From assembly GCF_008831285.2 (NCBI RefSeq), contig NC_045146.1, positions 24,321,703 to 24,385,702 of the forward strand: a stretch of 64,000 nt of DNA, given 5' to 3'. Position numbers and translations under genes: made by a program. The first letter of the stretch is position 1. Each line of letters begins with the position of its first letter. The notes under the pieces were generated by a model, which was given only the letters and a program-made list of their open reading frames with translations, was not told the DNA's origin and searched no databases. Shown in pieces: positions 48,575-60,113 of this stretch. The stretch comes from Nymphaea colorata. Its lineage: Eukaryota > Streptophyta > Magnoliopsida > Nymphaeales > Nymphaeaceae.

Positions 48575-49295
48575 ATGGTGCATGTGATGAAGTTCCACAA
48601 ATTTCAAGAAGAAAACTATCAAAAGCTGAGCATCAACCTGTCTGGGATAATATTTATAACCTCATAAGCTAACTGAATAAGTAAAGGACTTCTTAAAATG
48701 CTAGCTGACATTTCCATTTCCATTAACAGCATTTATAACCCACTGGCCCACTAGGCTAATTCTTACACTCTTTGGATGATTACTGTCATCTGAATCAGCC
48801 ATCATCATATTTTGAAGCATAAGGTTGTTCAATGAGATTTGCTAGAAACTTATTGACCTTTCATCAATGGTTAGTTTGATCTTTGGTTTTGAGGCTGCCC
48901 AGATAATCAAGTGCAAATGTACAGAACTGATTATGAAAAACACAAACATCGGACATAACAGATAGTTCAAACAGGACAAAAACAAACTTCAGACAAGACA
49001 GACAGAACAAATAGAACAGACACACACGAAATAAACATCGAACAAGAAGAACATAGTATTATGTTCCTAAAATCATCAAACGATAGAGAAAGAACACCAT
49101 TGTCCATGAAAACAAGACAGTAGTGTAATGAACATGACGTCTTGTTTGTCATGTCTATGGCCAATTCAACCGTCCATAACGACAGAAAAGGGATTTGGAG
49201 GGCAAGAACATCATGTTTATGGTGATTGATTTTGACTTGGTGATTGCACATTGTGGCCGGCAGTTCGTTCCGACTCTTTCGACTCTTGAGCAGAC

Positions 49296-49434
49296 AAACA
49301 TTTTCTCTCATCGTAGATTGAATTAAAAAAGAGGAAAGAATTTCACCTGATCGAATAGGATAAGGATAAACATTTTCTCTCATCGTAGATTGAATTAAAA
49401 AAGAGGAAAGAACTTCACTTGATCGAATAGCATA
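49296..49434. repeat. Tandem duplication, period 72
   Basis: Two copies of a 72-base unit share ATTTTCTCTCATCGTAGATT and GAATTAAAAAAGAGGAAAGA. The minus-strand frame 48967-49551 stays open across both (SSFLIQSTMRENV twice). The period is 24 codons. Confidence 0.92.
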
Positions 49435-49927
49435 ACGACTCATACAAAGGTAGGACGAAATTCCTGGAAAAAAGAAAAGGAGGTTTCTAATTTTTATCAA
49501 TTCATTTATGTACATAAAGTGATATGAACCAACTGTTTTTTGGAAACTCAAACAAGTTAAATCTGTTTCTAAGAGACTTTCAATATATCTCTAAATTTTC
49601 GGGATAAAAAAAAAGACCATGAGGGTTCAGCACTCGCTCGGACGGTGAGATATTCATCGTATTGACGTAGCTTAGATCAATATGTCCATGAAAAGCTTGA
49701 ACCTGGTTCAATGGACTCGAGACAAATTAAAAGAACTGAGCTCGAGCCGTGGTCCTTTTGGATCGTTGCGCACGTTTCCCGTACTCTCCTCGAAAGCACT
49801 GTCAGGGACAGTTTTGTCCTTTTGATAAGGTCGATCACGGGGCGACCGCGGACCAGGAAACATGGTGTAACAAAGTTGCCCTCATTGGGCTCTAAATTGC
49901 AAGACGCCCTTCCCGGCCAATTTGCTC

Positions 49928-49936
49928 TATAAATAG
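49928..49936 (+). promoter_or_regulatory. TATA box of the lysine-rich protein gene
   Basis: TATAAATAG is a near-perfect plant TATA box. It lies about 400 bases before the ATG at 50330, which would place the start of transcription near 49960 and give a leader of about 370 bases. No intron is evident in that leader. Confidence 0.7.
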
Positions 49937-50329
49937 CTCTCTAGGGGGCGCGTTCTTGGGTTGTTTCGAAGGGATTTCTCTTCCTTGATCTAGGGTTTCG
50001 TCTTTGCGCGTGGGTTCCCCGCGTTTTTGCTCGAAATCTCCATCGGAAGCAATTTCGAATCTCGGGTGTGGTTATCGAAATAGGATCGGCGCTAGGAATC
50101 CTTACTTGGGAAGCGTAGGCTTTATCGTTTCATGTTCGCGGACTCCTGAGGGATCCTTGAATTGGTTATTGATCTCGGGGGAGGAAGCCCGTCTGAAACT
50201 TGAGAATGGTTGTTGGTACTTTTGGTTGATAAGGTTTGTGACGTTGAATCCTGGGGCCATCCGTTCCGGACGTGATTTCGGAAGAGTGATCTCTTGAGTG
50301 GTGGTTTCTTTTGAGTGAGATTGGGTACA

Positions 50330-53275
50330 ATGTCTCGCTGCTTTCCGTATCCGCCGCCTGGGTTCCTAAAGACCAATGGCGAGAGTGCGGTCTCAAAGGT
50401 TTGTGAATTTTCCACTTGTGGAGAACCGCCTTTTGATTCTGTACTTATTGCTTGTCGTTGTTTCTGCGACCCGCAATCGCGTCATCTTTCTTCTTGTGCA
50501 ACTCAATGAACATCGCATGTATGTATTTGTAACTATGGCGGTTGTGTTTTGGGTGTGTTGGGAAATGATCGATGCATTCTCATGAATGATTTGGGTCTTC
50601 GGTTTTGGTTCTGGCCTGTAGACACAAGTTTGAGGCTGAAATTAGTTTTAGGGATTTTTAATTAAATGCGGTGATATAGAGGACTTCGGTGGCTTGGTCA
50701 TAATCTTTTTTAGGCTTATTTTCATACAGTTACTTGGATGATGGTTGCCGTATTTTGTATTGGAAGGTAGTCTTTGCTTGTCCGTGGGCAGTAAAAATTG
50801 ATATGGAGATGTAAAAAGCCATTCACTAAGATCTGCGAGGTTAACCAGTTCATCACGTATCAATCCACTTTGTGGTCCGCCATTGTACTTTTCTGTATTC
50901 TCAAGCATTCAGAACATAAACTTCTAATTGATGGATAAACTGTTGGTTATGAGTCAGGCTGCTTAGTGGTTTGCCATTGTGGTTTAATATATTCTAAAAC
51001 ACCAAGAAATGAAAGCTTCGAATTCCACACGCCTGCTGGCGCGCAACACTTATGCGCGCGCACAGAGGCAGAGAGAAAAGATGGGGGTGGGGTTGGGCCG
51101 GGGCGGCGCTAGAACGAGAGAGAGAGAGAGAGAGAGAGAGTTGCGAGTGTTTCTCGCATTTGAAATTCTTGTGATTTTTTAGAGAATTTCATTTGCCAGC
51201 GTGATCCTGATAAAAACCACGAAAAGTTGAAGGGCTGCGTCAGTATTAGCAACTGCACTTGTGGAGATAAGAGATCTGTTGAAGATTCAATGGCAACTAA
51301 GTTCAGACATTAGCACAGAACGTCTTTGCGCCATTTTATACGACTATATGTATGCTGGTTTTTTAATTGTTTCCCAATATCATATTTATATGCAGATAGT
51401 GAAACTATAAGTATATTGCACAGATTCATCTAGGCTCGCTATGGCATGTATAACAACATTCACTTGAGCATAAGTAAGCACTTTCTCATGAACCAAAGTT
51501 GAACTGCAGAAGTATTCCATTCAGGATTTGATCTATATCACAAAAGTATTCCATATATATGGGGTTATGGTTTTTAAAATTTTATTACAAAAATAGGAGC
51601 ATGTCCTTTGCAAGTAAATAGCTGAGATCCCCGTGCAGATGAGATTCGCCTTGGAGTGCCTATCTTATATGATGTCTGTCATGTGTTCTTGGTTCCTTTT
51701 GTGTGTGTAGGGGTGTGTGTGTGCGTGGGTGCATGTGTGTGAGAGAGAGAGAGAGCGAGGGAAATATATTGCCAATGCTAATTTGATTTTAGCTATGGAC
51801 TGATGTACCTTTGCTGGTAATGAGCATGTGCTTTGTTCTGGTCAAAACAACTGCTTGGTGTCTGAAATAGTGAACTTATAGTTATCTCAGCATATTTGTC
51901 CTCTTTTTTTTTTTTTTGTTAATATGGCATGCAGGTTTTGTATTTCTTTTCTGAATATTTTGTATGATATAATTGCAATACATTTGTGATGGGGTCGTTT
52001 GTGTTGAATTACGTTTCTTACTCACAATTTGTATACCGTGAACATTTACGTGGAGTCCTTCTATTCCAATTTCATCTGGCAATTGGTTGTGTTGCTTTTG
52101 TTGATCCAGTGAAAAAAATTCTCGTGCTGTTCTTTTTACTAATAGATGTTGTAGAAGACTGTTTGACGAGGTCATTTCTGATTACCTTTGGAATCATAAT
52201 TGTTCTGAGCTCTTGTCGTTGTCTGTTTTGATCACTTCTTTAATTCTCCAAACAATCTGCAAGTTGCAGGCGCCTTCTCAGGATATTTGTAACATGAATG
52301 AATGTACTCTGAAACTATAAGTTATGATTGCTTGCTATAACAAGCCTTATTTCTATAAGCTACATCGCTTTTACAATGCACTAATAACGCCCTGCTGTCT
52401 CTGTAGGCTGGGGAAGAAAGACACAAGAACAATAAAGAGAGGAAAGAGAGAAAGAAAGACAGGAAACATAAGGAGAAAAGTTACAGGGACAATGGAATGG
52501 TAAAAGAGAAGAAGCATCGTGAGCATAAGAGGCACAAACATGAGCGGAGCAAGACAAAGCACATAGTAGGAGATCGTGCAGAGAGAAGAGAAGATGAAAA
52601 TGAGCAGATGGAGAGGAGTAGCCTTACAGAAGAACTCGGACAACCAGTTGGCTTTCAGAACTTCTCGGACTCTTTTGACAGCGCTCATTGCAGAGGGAAG
52701 CGCCCTCATGATGATTCGACCTGCGCATGCGGCCCCTCTTTTCACAAGAAGCAACGAACTTGTGAAGCAGACAGCACCTGTGGTGAGTGTTCTTATGTTG
52801 GCATTTTCCTTCTCTCTGCTGTTCTCCATGGGCATCCGCTGCATCCACCCACATTCACTGACCTTTCCTACTTGAATTGTTGTAAGAAGGAAAAGGCCTT
52901 TGGATTCGGTTGCCTGTCCTGAAAGATGAACAGCAGGAATCAAGCAACCGGGCCTCTGTGGGCGTTCTTGCAGCTCTGCCACAAATGGGAGAAACAGCCT
53001 CTTCTCTGCACAGCGGTGAAGTTGGTCGCCACAAGGCAGAAGCTCGATTTAAGTATGGAGCTGAGGATTTGTGCCCTGCACTGCCGCCGATGTCTAGCGA
53101 GCTAAGTGAGCCGGAGAACCTAGACTGGCTCTTTGAAAAGAAGCATCATACGCATGACAAAGAAAGACGGAAAGCCAACGAAGAGTTAGGGGAAGGCGTT
53201 TCTGAAGTCTGGTCATGCGCTTGTTACCTGCCATCAGCCGATCTGCATGTGCTTCCGTACGTGAACCCCTACTAG
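50330..53275 (+). CDS. Lysine-rich plant-specific protein starting MSRCFPYPPPG, 3 exons
   Basis: Exons 50330-50398, 52407-52782 and 52887-53275 join in phase to 277 residues. The N-terminus MSRCFPYPPPGF and the C-terminus (SADLHVLPYVNPY, relatives SADVYALPYVIPY) mark a conserved plant family that databases often label myb-like protein X or leave unnamed. Between them, residues about 25-90 are highly charged Lys/Arg/Glu/His (KERKERKKDRKHKEK, KEKKHREHKRHKHERSK), which predicts nuclear location and disorder. Residues 115-150 hold several cysteines and histidines (CRGKRPHDDSTCACG, FHKKQRTCEADSTCEG) that do not match a known zinc finger. The tail region has LDWLFEKK. It is shorter than many relatives as I recall them. 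The first intron is 2 kb and carries a (GA)n tract. The function is unknown; no Myb domain is present. Confidence 0.85.
51115..51140. repeat. (GA)n microsatellite in intron 1 of the lysine-rich gene
   Basis: A run of about 13 GA units following a GC-rich patch (GGGCCGGGGCGGCGC). GA repeats near plant gene starts can bind BPC-type GAGA factors; here it lies about 700 bases into the intron. Confidence 0.85.
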
Positions 53276-56200
53276 ATAGGGTAGCTGAATTACATAGTGA
53301 GAATTGTGAATATATAAAGATATGAGAGAATTGCACGCATTATACAAAATGGCCATGTCCTTCCTGTGTGCATCCTGGGGAGAAGTAGAGGTTTCCGCTA
53401 TTATTGTGGATGAGGAAAGGAGTAGAGACGTGTCTGTGGGGGTTCCACCTATCCCAGGCCGCTCCTTGTTTTTACTAAGAGCGACTGCCGTGATGAATGC
53501 TATTTGTACAGATGAATATTCTATTAATGAATTTATAGTCCATCAATTTATAAAATTTTGATTCTAAAAGATGGAACACCTCGCTTCAAGGTAAAAGGTT
53601 GGTGATGAAACCTTGCCTTTGCCGCTTGATTGTTTGAAGCTGGTCGAGGATGTTGAAGCTGTCAATATCAGCAAAATGATGTCATGTATCAATAAAAATG
53701 TTTTGAATGATTGCATTATTTTCATAGTATCTTCAGACAATTTCTCATACGTTTTTTGTGTGCTTCGTGTTTCTTTTTTATTCTTGAAGCTTTTCTGTTT
53801 ATTTTTACGTTATAACATGTACTCAGAAAAATCTTATAACCTTTTCACATGCTTGTCTAGTGGTTACCTTCCCGGACATCTGCAAAATCCTCCCACGCCG
53901 TCGCTGCCATTTTTCTTCTAATGGCCACATTCTGACAATTGCTTCGAAAGACAACTGTTCCGACGATTAATGAGATCCTTTTCATTGGACAACCAATGAG
54001 ATCCTTTCTGACAGACAACTTGACTTAGTCTGACTTAACAGATGACGCCAATGCTCCCATCTCAAGCATTGTTCTCTTGACCATCTTCGCCTTGAATATC
54101 ATAATGCTAATACCTGCCCAGGTCGACTGGGTTTTGGTTGGGTCTGCAAAAGTTAGCGCCCTGGATCACCATGCTTGATAGATGAATTGAAGATTGAAGC
54201 TCAAACATGCTTGATAGATGAATTAAAGTTCATGAATTGGTTTCAGCCCAAGGGTTCTAGGTTTGAGTTTGATGTGCTTATGGATAGATGTCATCACAAA
54301 GCATATTATAATCTGCTATCTAGCATCTGTATCCCCCATGGCTACTTTTGCCAAGGTTTGAGGAATGCTGCTCAAATGTATAATATTTGTAAGTTGATTA
54401 GGAGCTTGATGTCTCCGTCTCCTCCTTCCTAGTGCAGCTTAAAGGTCACGAATCGACTTTTATGGTTTTTGGTTATAACCTTAGCCTTGTTTGATTGCAA
54501 ATCCAGAATTTTTTTTCCTGGATCTTTGCTTCGTAGTTTCTTAAAAATCTGATTTCTCATTGTCTGAAAAGTGTAGCTTTTCGAAACCGAATCTCCCTCT
54601 CTCCCCCGTCTTACATAAGCACCTCCGAATTTCTTTATTTTTTTACTATCTCGTAATGAAACCACATCTTGGCATGTTGAATAGGTTTGGATAATCCTTT
54701 GTTATGTTTGTGCGGCCATGGTGTCATGCAGGAAAGGTGAATAATTTGGGCTTTCCTAATCTGGTGATCTAAAATTTTGACTGAAAAAAAAAACCGCAGA
54801 TATGATCATGCCACCATGTACTGTGGAATAACCAAGAATCTCTCATTACCTTTTAAATCACAACAGGTTCTAAATAGAAATTCAAAAATGCTGCAAATGA
54901 TTCAAGCTAGTTAGACAGCATATAAGGTGTACTAAATATAGGCTTCCGCCGATGAAGTAATACGATAAGAACAGAACGGCATTGGACACGGCCCAAATTC
55001 TGTTCACATTGCTGTTAAGCAGTTTGAAGCATCATCAGTCTCTCCAGCATCTTTTATACACGCAGCCAACAAAAAAATCTCGTGTAGGCATCGAGTTTCT
55101 GCATACATGTCAATTGCCAGATTGGAGTCTTCCCTGCCAAGTTGCCTTCTTGTCCACACGAGATCAACATACATAGAGCAGTCATCGTTTCTATTCCAAC
55201 TGCTCTTACGCATTTTACGAAACAAACACAGAGATTCAATCCCCAGGCGAGCTCTCCCAGAACCCAAATTTTATCAGATTCCATGAGGTAACAACTCTTT
55301 TAAGCATTTCGAGAGACTTCTGCCAAGAAGCACATTGTTTTCTTGTTTGTGATCTCCAGAAGGAGCTGAGCATGCTCAACTCAGCAGCTTCAACAGCGTC
55401 CGTGCTGGAGACAGTCGCGCGTGCTCTTCTTCAAGCAATTACTGAAATGCACAGAAGCAGAAGCATGGAACCGACCCACAACTCCACCAAACTCAATGAC
55501 ATGAAAAGGCAGTAAAACACGTCCCTGTTGGTTTTCTCAATTTCAGGTTTCTCTGAAATAATGGCGTTTTTCTCCAAAAGCTTAATTTTGTGAGCACCGG
55601 ATCTTCAAATAAGAACATTTAAATTTTCTATATTTGGTCTAACCAACAAAATACCCACTTTTTATTGCAAAAGAAGGGTATATACAAACAAAAATAATAT
55701 ATAAGATGCACTGCATCAGCACTAAACCAAAAACCCCAGCATCACACCGCTTCTGCTCAAAAGACAGAAGCTACACGGAGCATAAAGCAAGACAAAGACA
55801 GGAGCAGAAAGACCAAAAAGGAAAGAAATACAGTCAGTCAATGTCCACCGTAGACAACCAATCTGAAACATTCAGAATGTGGGTATAAGGGGTAATCGCA
55901 GTTCATTTTTGTGGAACTGGTCTGCGGCCTTCAACTATCCCCCTCAGCCTTCTCTTCCACTGCTTATTGTTTGAGATGATATCCATCTTGCTACAGCCAT
56001 TACCTCTTTCCAGCCGCCAACTGGTAAGGATAGACATTTCCCCATCATCATTCCCATGATCACCTTTCATTTGGGAGGAGCATAGCTTGGAGCTCTGATC
56101 CTCCCACCAAACTCCAGCTATACATTTAATCCCCATTTTCTTCTCACTTTCACCTCGCGCTCAGATTCCTCACCGTGCCTCCAAATAGCATATACCACCC
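53276..56200. other. 3' UTR and intergenic DNA
   Basis: The first 300 bases fit the 3' UTR of the lysine-rich gene. A short tandem echo (TGCTTGATAGATGAATT twice, near 54172-54227) is the only repeat. Frames at 55004-55284 and 55903-56136 on the minus strand are open but unfamiliar; the second may be the decayed tail of the LINE piece to its right. Confidence 0.4.
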
Positions 56201-56208
56201 TCTTCCTG

Positions 56209-56690
56209 TTAACCCTTACTACTAGGATCTGAACTTGATTCATGGGCATCCTTTGATGATTGTCTTGTTTTACGGATTATCCCACAGGCTCTCCATGTTT
56301 TAATACGTTCGTTTTCTCTATCGCTCCATGGTGATGTTAAAAAGGAATCCATGGAAACCCTCTGTATGATTTCGATAGTCATCCTCATCGTAGCATCTTT
56401 CATCCTGTCATGGACCACCATATCTTCCGGCAGGTAACATGAAAGGATGGAAGATGCTACGATGGGGATGATCAGTTTACAATCATCCCAGATGCCGCTA
56501 GCAATTCTGCACGTAATGAAAAAATGCTTATTACGTTTCTTCATTTTCCTTGCATAAAGAACAACCGTCAACTGTCCTCATGCCTAGAACACGGTCAACC
56601 TTAGCAGCCTATTTTCACATGCCAAGGAAGCAGGGAGCTCTTGCTGGCACTTCTGGATTCCAAAGGACCTTCCTCTACAACTCCTTCCTC
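56209..56690 (-). mobile_element. LINE fragment: reverse-transcriptase zinc-binding (zf-RVT) region
   Basis: On the minus strand, WNPEVPARAPCFLGM is followed in the same frame by KVDRVLGMRTVDGCSLCKEN and, one frame over, by HFFITCRIASGIWDDC. This is the order of the zf-RVT domain at the end of plant L1-type LINE ORF2 (W..kVP.r..fF.W, CxxC, HLF..C..a..iW). It has at least three in-frame stops and one frameshift within about 150 codons, and lacks the reverse transcriptase and endonuclease parts, so it is an old truncated piece. Confidence 0.65.
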
Positions 56691-57446
56691 CCTACCCGTC
56701 GGGTTGCAGCCCATACTGTTTTAAGGGCATTATCTGGTCGGGTTAGAGACGTGTAAAAAGGCAGATCTTTAGCTTAAGGCGATAATGTACAACATTCAAG
56801 TTAAAGAGTGTCTTGTTCTATCATTCAGAACCTCGAAGACAGAGAATGGAGAGCCTTCGAGCTTAACTTCAGACAGTGAGTGGGAGATATCGTACCTCCT
56901 TTTGGCTTCACACTTTTATGATTTTACTTTCTAACTTTCACTTTAGTTTCCCTTTTATTAACGTCAAGCTCCATCCCAAGCTTTCATCCCGAAAGACCCA
57001 CCTCAAGGCTTGCATGGAGCCCACAGGCTTCCCTGTTGCGATAGCTATCTAAATTGTAGCTCGATTGCGAGTTTATATTCGTAATGTTACAAAGTCCACT
57101 TCATGAAGGATATATATTCCAATAGATGCAACTTTAATGCCGGGCGTTTAATTCCGTCCTTACAATCCGCCCCTTAGGACTCAGATCATGCGTTGAGCGT
57201 GAGTTCGTTCTCTTGTGAGGTGCTGCAACGGCCATCTTCTTGTTCTCAACAATTGCAGCCTCTTCCAGCAGTCTTCAACTCAAAAGACAGCAGGTTTGGA
57301 ACCCAGACCCTCTTTTTTTTACGCCAACGATTTACGGCATGTTTAGTAGAAAGGAAAGAGGAGGAAATGGAAGGATTGAGCAATCATTTCTTTGTTTGGT
57401 TTCTTTGTTTGGTTGATTAATTAAAAAAGATGAAAAGAGAGAAAGG

Positions 57447-57755
57447 GGCGTGTTTGGTTGCAAGAAAAGAAAAAAGAAATGAAAATAAATGGATGGATTG
57501 TAAATCTCTTCTCTTCCAAATCGAACGGATTGGTAAGAAAAAGAAAGAAAGTTAAGTGAAAGTTTTTTATTTCCACACTACCTTTCTTTTTTTTTTCCTC
57601 TTTGTGCTATTTAGTCTTTTCTTTTCTTTTCTTTTTATCCAAACAAGCTTTTTAATCAATTCTTTTTTTTTTTTCATTCCATTCCATTCTTTTTCTTTTA
57701 CTTTTCTTTTCAACCCTTCATTTTTCTCTATTTTCCTCCAACCAATCAAAGCGTT
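57447..57755. mobile_element. Possible MITE with GTTTGGTTG-type ends
   Basis: GGGGCGTGTTTGGTTGCAAG on the left and CCTCCAACCAATCAAAGCG on the right are imperfectly inverted. The interior is A-rich then T-rich (AAAGAAAAA against TTTTCTTTT), so the whole can fold into a hairpin. A further TTTGTTTGGTTTC lies just outside on the left. No target duplication was found. Confidence 0.4.
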
Positions 57756-57839
57756 AAGGGAACTGATAGAACCTCGCTGCCGAGGCGCTATCTCTACCCA
57801 AGATCACGCTCAACAAGACAAATCGATTTCAACTTTCTG

Positions 57840-58600
57840 ATATGCCGTTGAACAGGGAGGCAGATGTTCCTTCGGCTGATTGGAGAGAAGAAGAAAAGAG
57901 TATTGAGGACGAGAGGATGATTGACGCCGTCGGATCAAAGAAAGACACCAGCCGTCGCTGGTTCAGGGGTAAGAAGAAATCAATCCGGCCGCCGCCGGGA
58001 AAATGAATCGACTTGGTTGAGGAGAAGATGGGATGAGAGAGAGAGTGACGCCCAAAACGAAAATCAATCCATTCTTCATTCAAGCGTAATCCAAAAAACC
58101 CTAATTTCAAAGCTTATATACATGAGAAGCGTCTCGGTTCACTTAGCTCCTAACCCGAGACGGTACAAAGAACTTAAAATAAAACGATTCTAACACGTCT
58201 CAAACCGAGACGATACAAAAGAGTAAATAAACATAAACAAAAGGGCGCCTGGATTGGATCTGGTTGCGCCCGCTCTCTCTATGGATCCGGACCTTGTCTC
58301 ACCTTTTTCGACCTTAGCTGCTCCACCCGCTCCTCCCACTGCAGCCATATAAGTAATGCCCAAGGGTTCTATTAGTGTCGAACCGTGAACCATGCCAAGG
58401 TGTCGTGTGGTCCAACTCACTCGCGTGCACTTGGCCCTACGCACATAGGTGCTAGTGCCCAACCCTGCAAGTCGCTTTTTGGGCTTGTGCTCATCCTCGG
58501 CCGTGCTCAATGTTGCGGCCTGCTGCTCTCGACACTCCCCACCAAGACTAACCTCACAAGGCAACGAAAACATAAGCCTCTCATGTGGTAATCGGCGTGC
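57840..58600 (-). other. Unassigned repeat-like segment, possibly derived from an LTR element
   Basis: The segment is more GC-rich than its surroundings. Read on the minus strand it contains a TATA-like CATGTATATAAGC followed by a pyrimidine-rich CTCTCTCTCATCCCATC stretch, which would suit the promoter part of an old LTR. Neither ends nor internal genes are identifiable. It is broken and the family cannot be named. An ordinary intergenic origin is equally possible. Confidence 0.22.
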
Positions 58601-58796
58601 CAGCTGGTACTAACGCGGCTGGTTGGCCCCACTGGTTGGCCCCGCTTTAAAAGTGTTGCTGAAGAAATTTTGAAATTTAAGTGAGTGTTATTGATTTTAT
58701 TTTTATGTGGGTCGGTTTTGTAAAATTAACACGGGAGGGTTTTCCCGCACGGCGGCAAGGGTTGTGCTTCCCACCTTCTTTTCAAAGAAAACAGAG

Positions 58797-58955
58797 GACG
58801 CGTTTGAGAGAGCGAGAAAGGGAGACAGGGAGAGAACGGAAGAGAAAGAGAGAGAGAAGGGAAGAGAGAAAGAGGGAGAACGAGTAAGAAGAGGCGAGGG
58901 AGGAAGAGAGCAAACGAGAGAGTGAGAGATAAGGAAAGAAGAGAAGAACGACAAG
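58797..58955 (+). promoter_or_regulatory. GA-rich leader with splice donor, possible first exon of the small membrane-protein gene
   Basis: A purine tract of about 130 bases (GAGAGAG, GGGAGA, AAAGAGAG) ends in AACGACAAGG|GTAAGATTG, a good donor. GA-rich leaders with a following intron are common in plant housekeeping genes. The next plus-strand gene is the membrane protein starting at 61582, about 2.6 kb on, so this may be its first, untranslated exon. Confidence 0.35.
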
Positions 58956-60030
58956 GGTAAGATTGTCTGAATTTCAGTTTTTAGTCAATTAATTTGAAAT
59001 GTCTGTTTTTTCTTTGATTATCTGGTGGCGGTTGTAGTGAAACTTGAGTTTGGGAGTTGGAATTGTTTGGTCTGTTGATGGGTGTTATTGGTTTTAAAAC
59101 AGTAACTTTAGGATATTATGTATTGGTTGCTTAACATTAGGTCTTCTCTCGATTAAATGTCTAGCCATGTCGTTTCGGTAGTATGTTGGTGTAATCAAAA
59201 TCTTTGGTTAAAGGATGGATTTGCTTTGTGTGTTGTTTGATGTAGTTTGTTAGTTTGTTTATCGATATTTCAGATTATTTGTTTCTTGTGCAGTCATGGG
59301 ATGAATTGGAGTTTCAAAATACTTTGTGTTGACAACATTCAAGCACGATGTCTTAGATGTCATTGCTTTCCCATATGCTAGTAATAGAAAAACCGGTCAG
59401 CCTGTCGGACCTTTATTTGCTTTCTATTATTGTATATATTCCACTGTCCGATAGATGGTACAAAATAATCTAAATTGTAGAAACTGTTGTAGACAAAGTG
59501 TAGTTTTCTTATATTTATGGTTTCCTTTTTTGAATGAAAAGTTATCCATGGATAGAATTAGAGTCGGGTGTATCCTTTTCTAGACCCTTTACTCATTAAT
59601 TGTTGGTTTGCAAGAGGTCATTTATAAAACAACATGTAAAAATGGGAATCTTAGTTCAGCCAATGGTCAAGAGCAAAGTCATGGAATTTTAATACCATCT
59701 CCTTCAAACAAGGTATTAAAGTTACTGGAACAAAAAAATCCAGGTATTCACATACCATGGCAATGTGGATTGTGGAACCTGGAACAGTGGAACTTTTATT
59801 CCACCCCGCCAAAGTCTGGTATCATACCTGACATTTTAATGCCAAACATTTTAATGTCGGGCAATCAAACGCCACCACAGGGAAGAACTATCCACAAGAT
59901 TGAAGTATAAGTTGCATGGGTACAATGCTAAGTTGTCAAGATAAGAAGTCATGCATAGGTTGTTCAAGCCATGAAAAGGCTAGTCAGAACTTGTTGGTCC
60001 AAGTCGGTCTAAGTTGATTGACTAAAATTG

Positions 60031-60045
60031 CACACACACACACAC

Positions 60046-60110
<65 letters not shown>
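60031..60110. repeat. (CA)n followed by (TA)n microsatellite
   Basis: A short CACACA run changes to a pure TA run of about 62 bases. Confidence 0.92.

Positions 60111-60113
<3 letters not shown>

Larger units (their letters stand above)
44100..49900. other. Repeat-rich intergenic region, about 5.8 kb
   Basis: No gene is recognised. The region holds (TA)n tracts (44518-44535, 45674-45721, 46418-46446), a one-sided relic of the GTTTGGATGAC family (about 45820-45880), a palindrome (46592-46671), a stretch with many minus-strand-like and plus-strand frames at 46.7-47.4 kb, and three tandem duplications (47865-47984, 48437-48574, 49296-49434). Two similar blocks (47636-47730 and 48109-48205, both with ATTGTACAAAGATAA and TGGAAGTCAGAGGACT) show further local duplication. 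GGGCCTGGGC/CGGGC-rich words near 46330-46510 recall hAT subterminal repeats. Confidence 0.45.

Noticed and set aside
48967-49551. 194-codon minus-strand frame read as a gene
   Set aside because: The only notable feature is the 72-base tandem repeat; no domain or conserved block is seen. Kept as a finding, not called a gene.
58681-58954. Arg/Glu-rich plus-strand and Ser/Leu-rich minus-strand frames
   Set aside because: They are produced by a GA-rich purine tract that fits an untranslated leader better.
59608-59910. 100-codon plus-strand frame as an exon of the small membrane-protein gene
   Set aside because: It does not join in phase with the known exons, its sequence is unfamiliar, and it contains TGGAAC/GTTCCA-type inverted words typical of a repeat.
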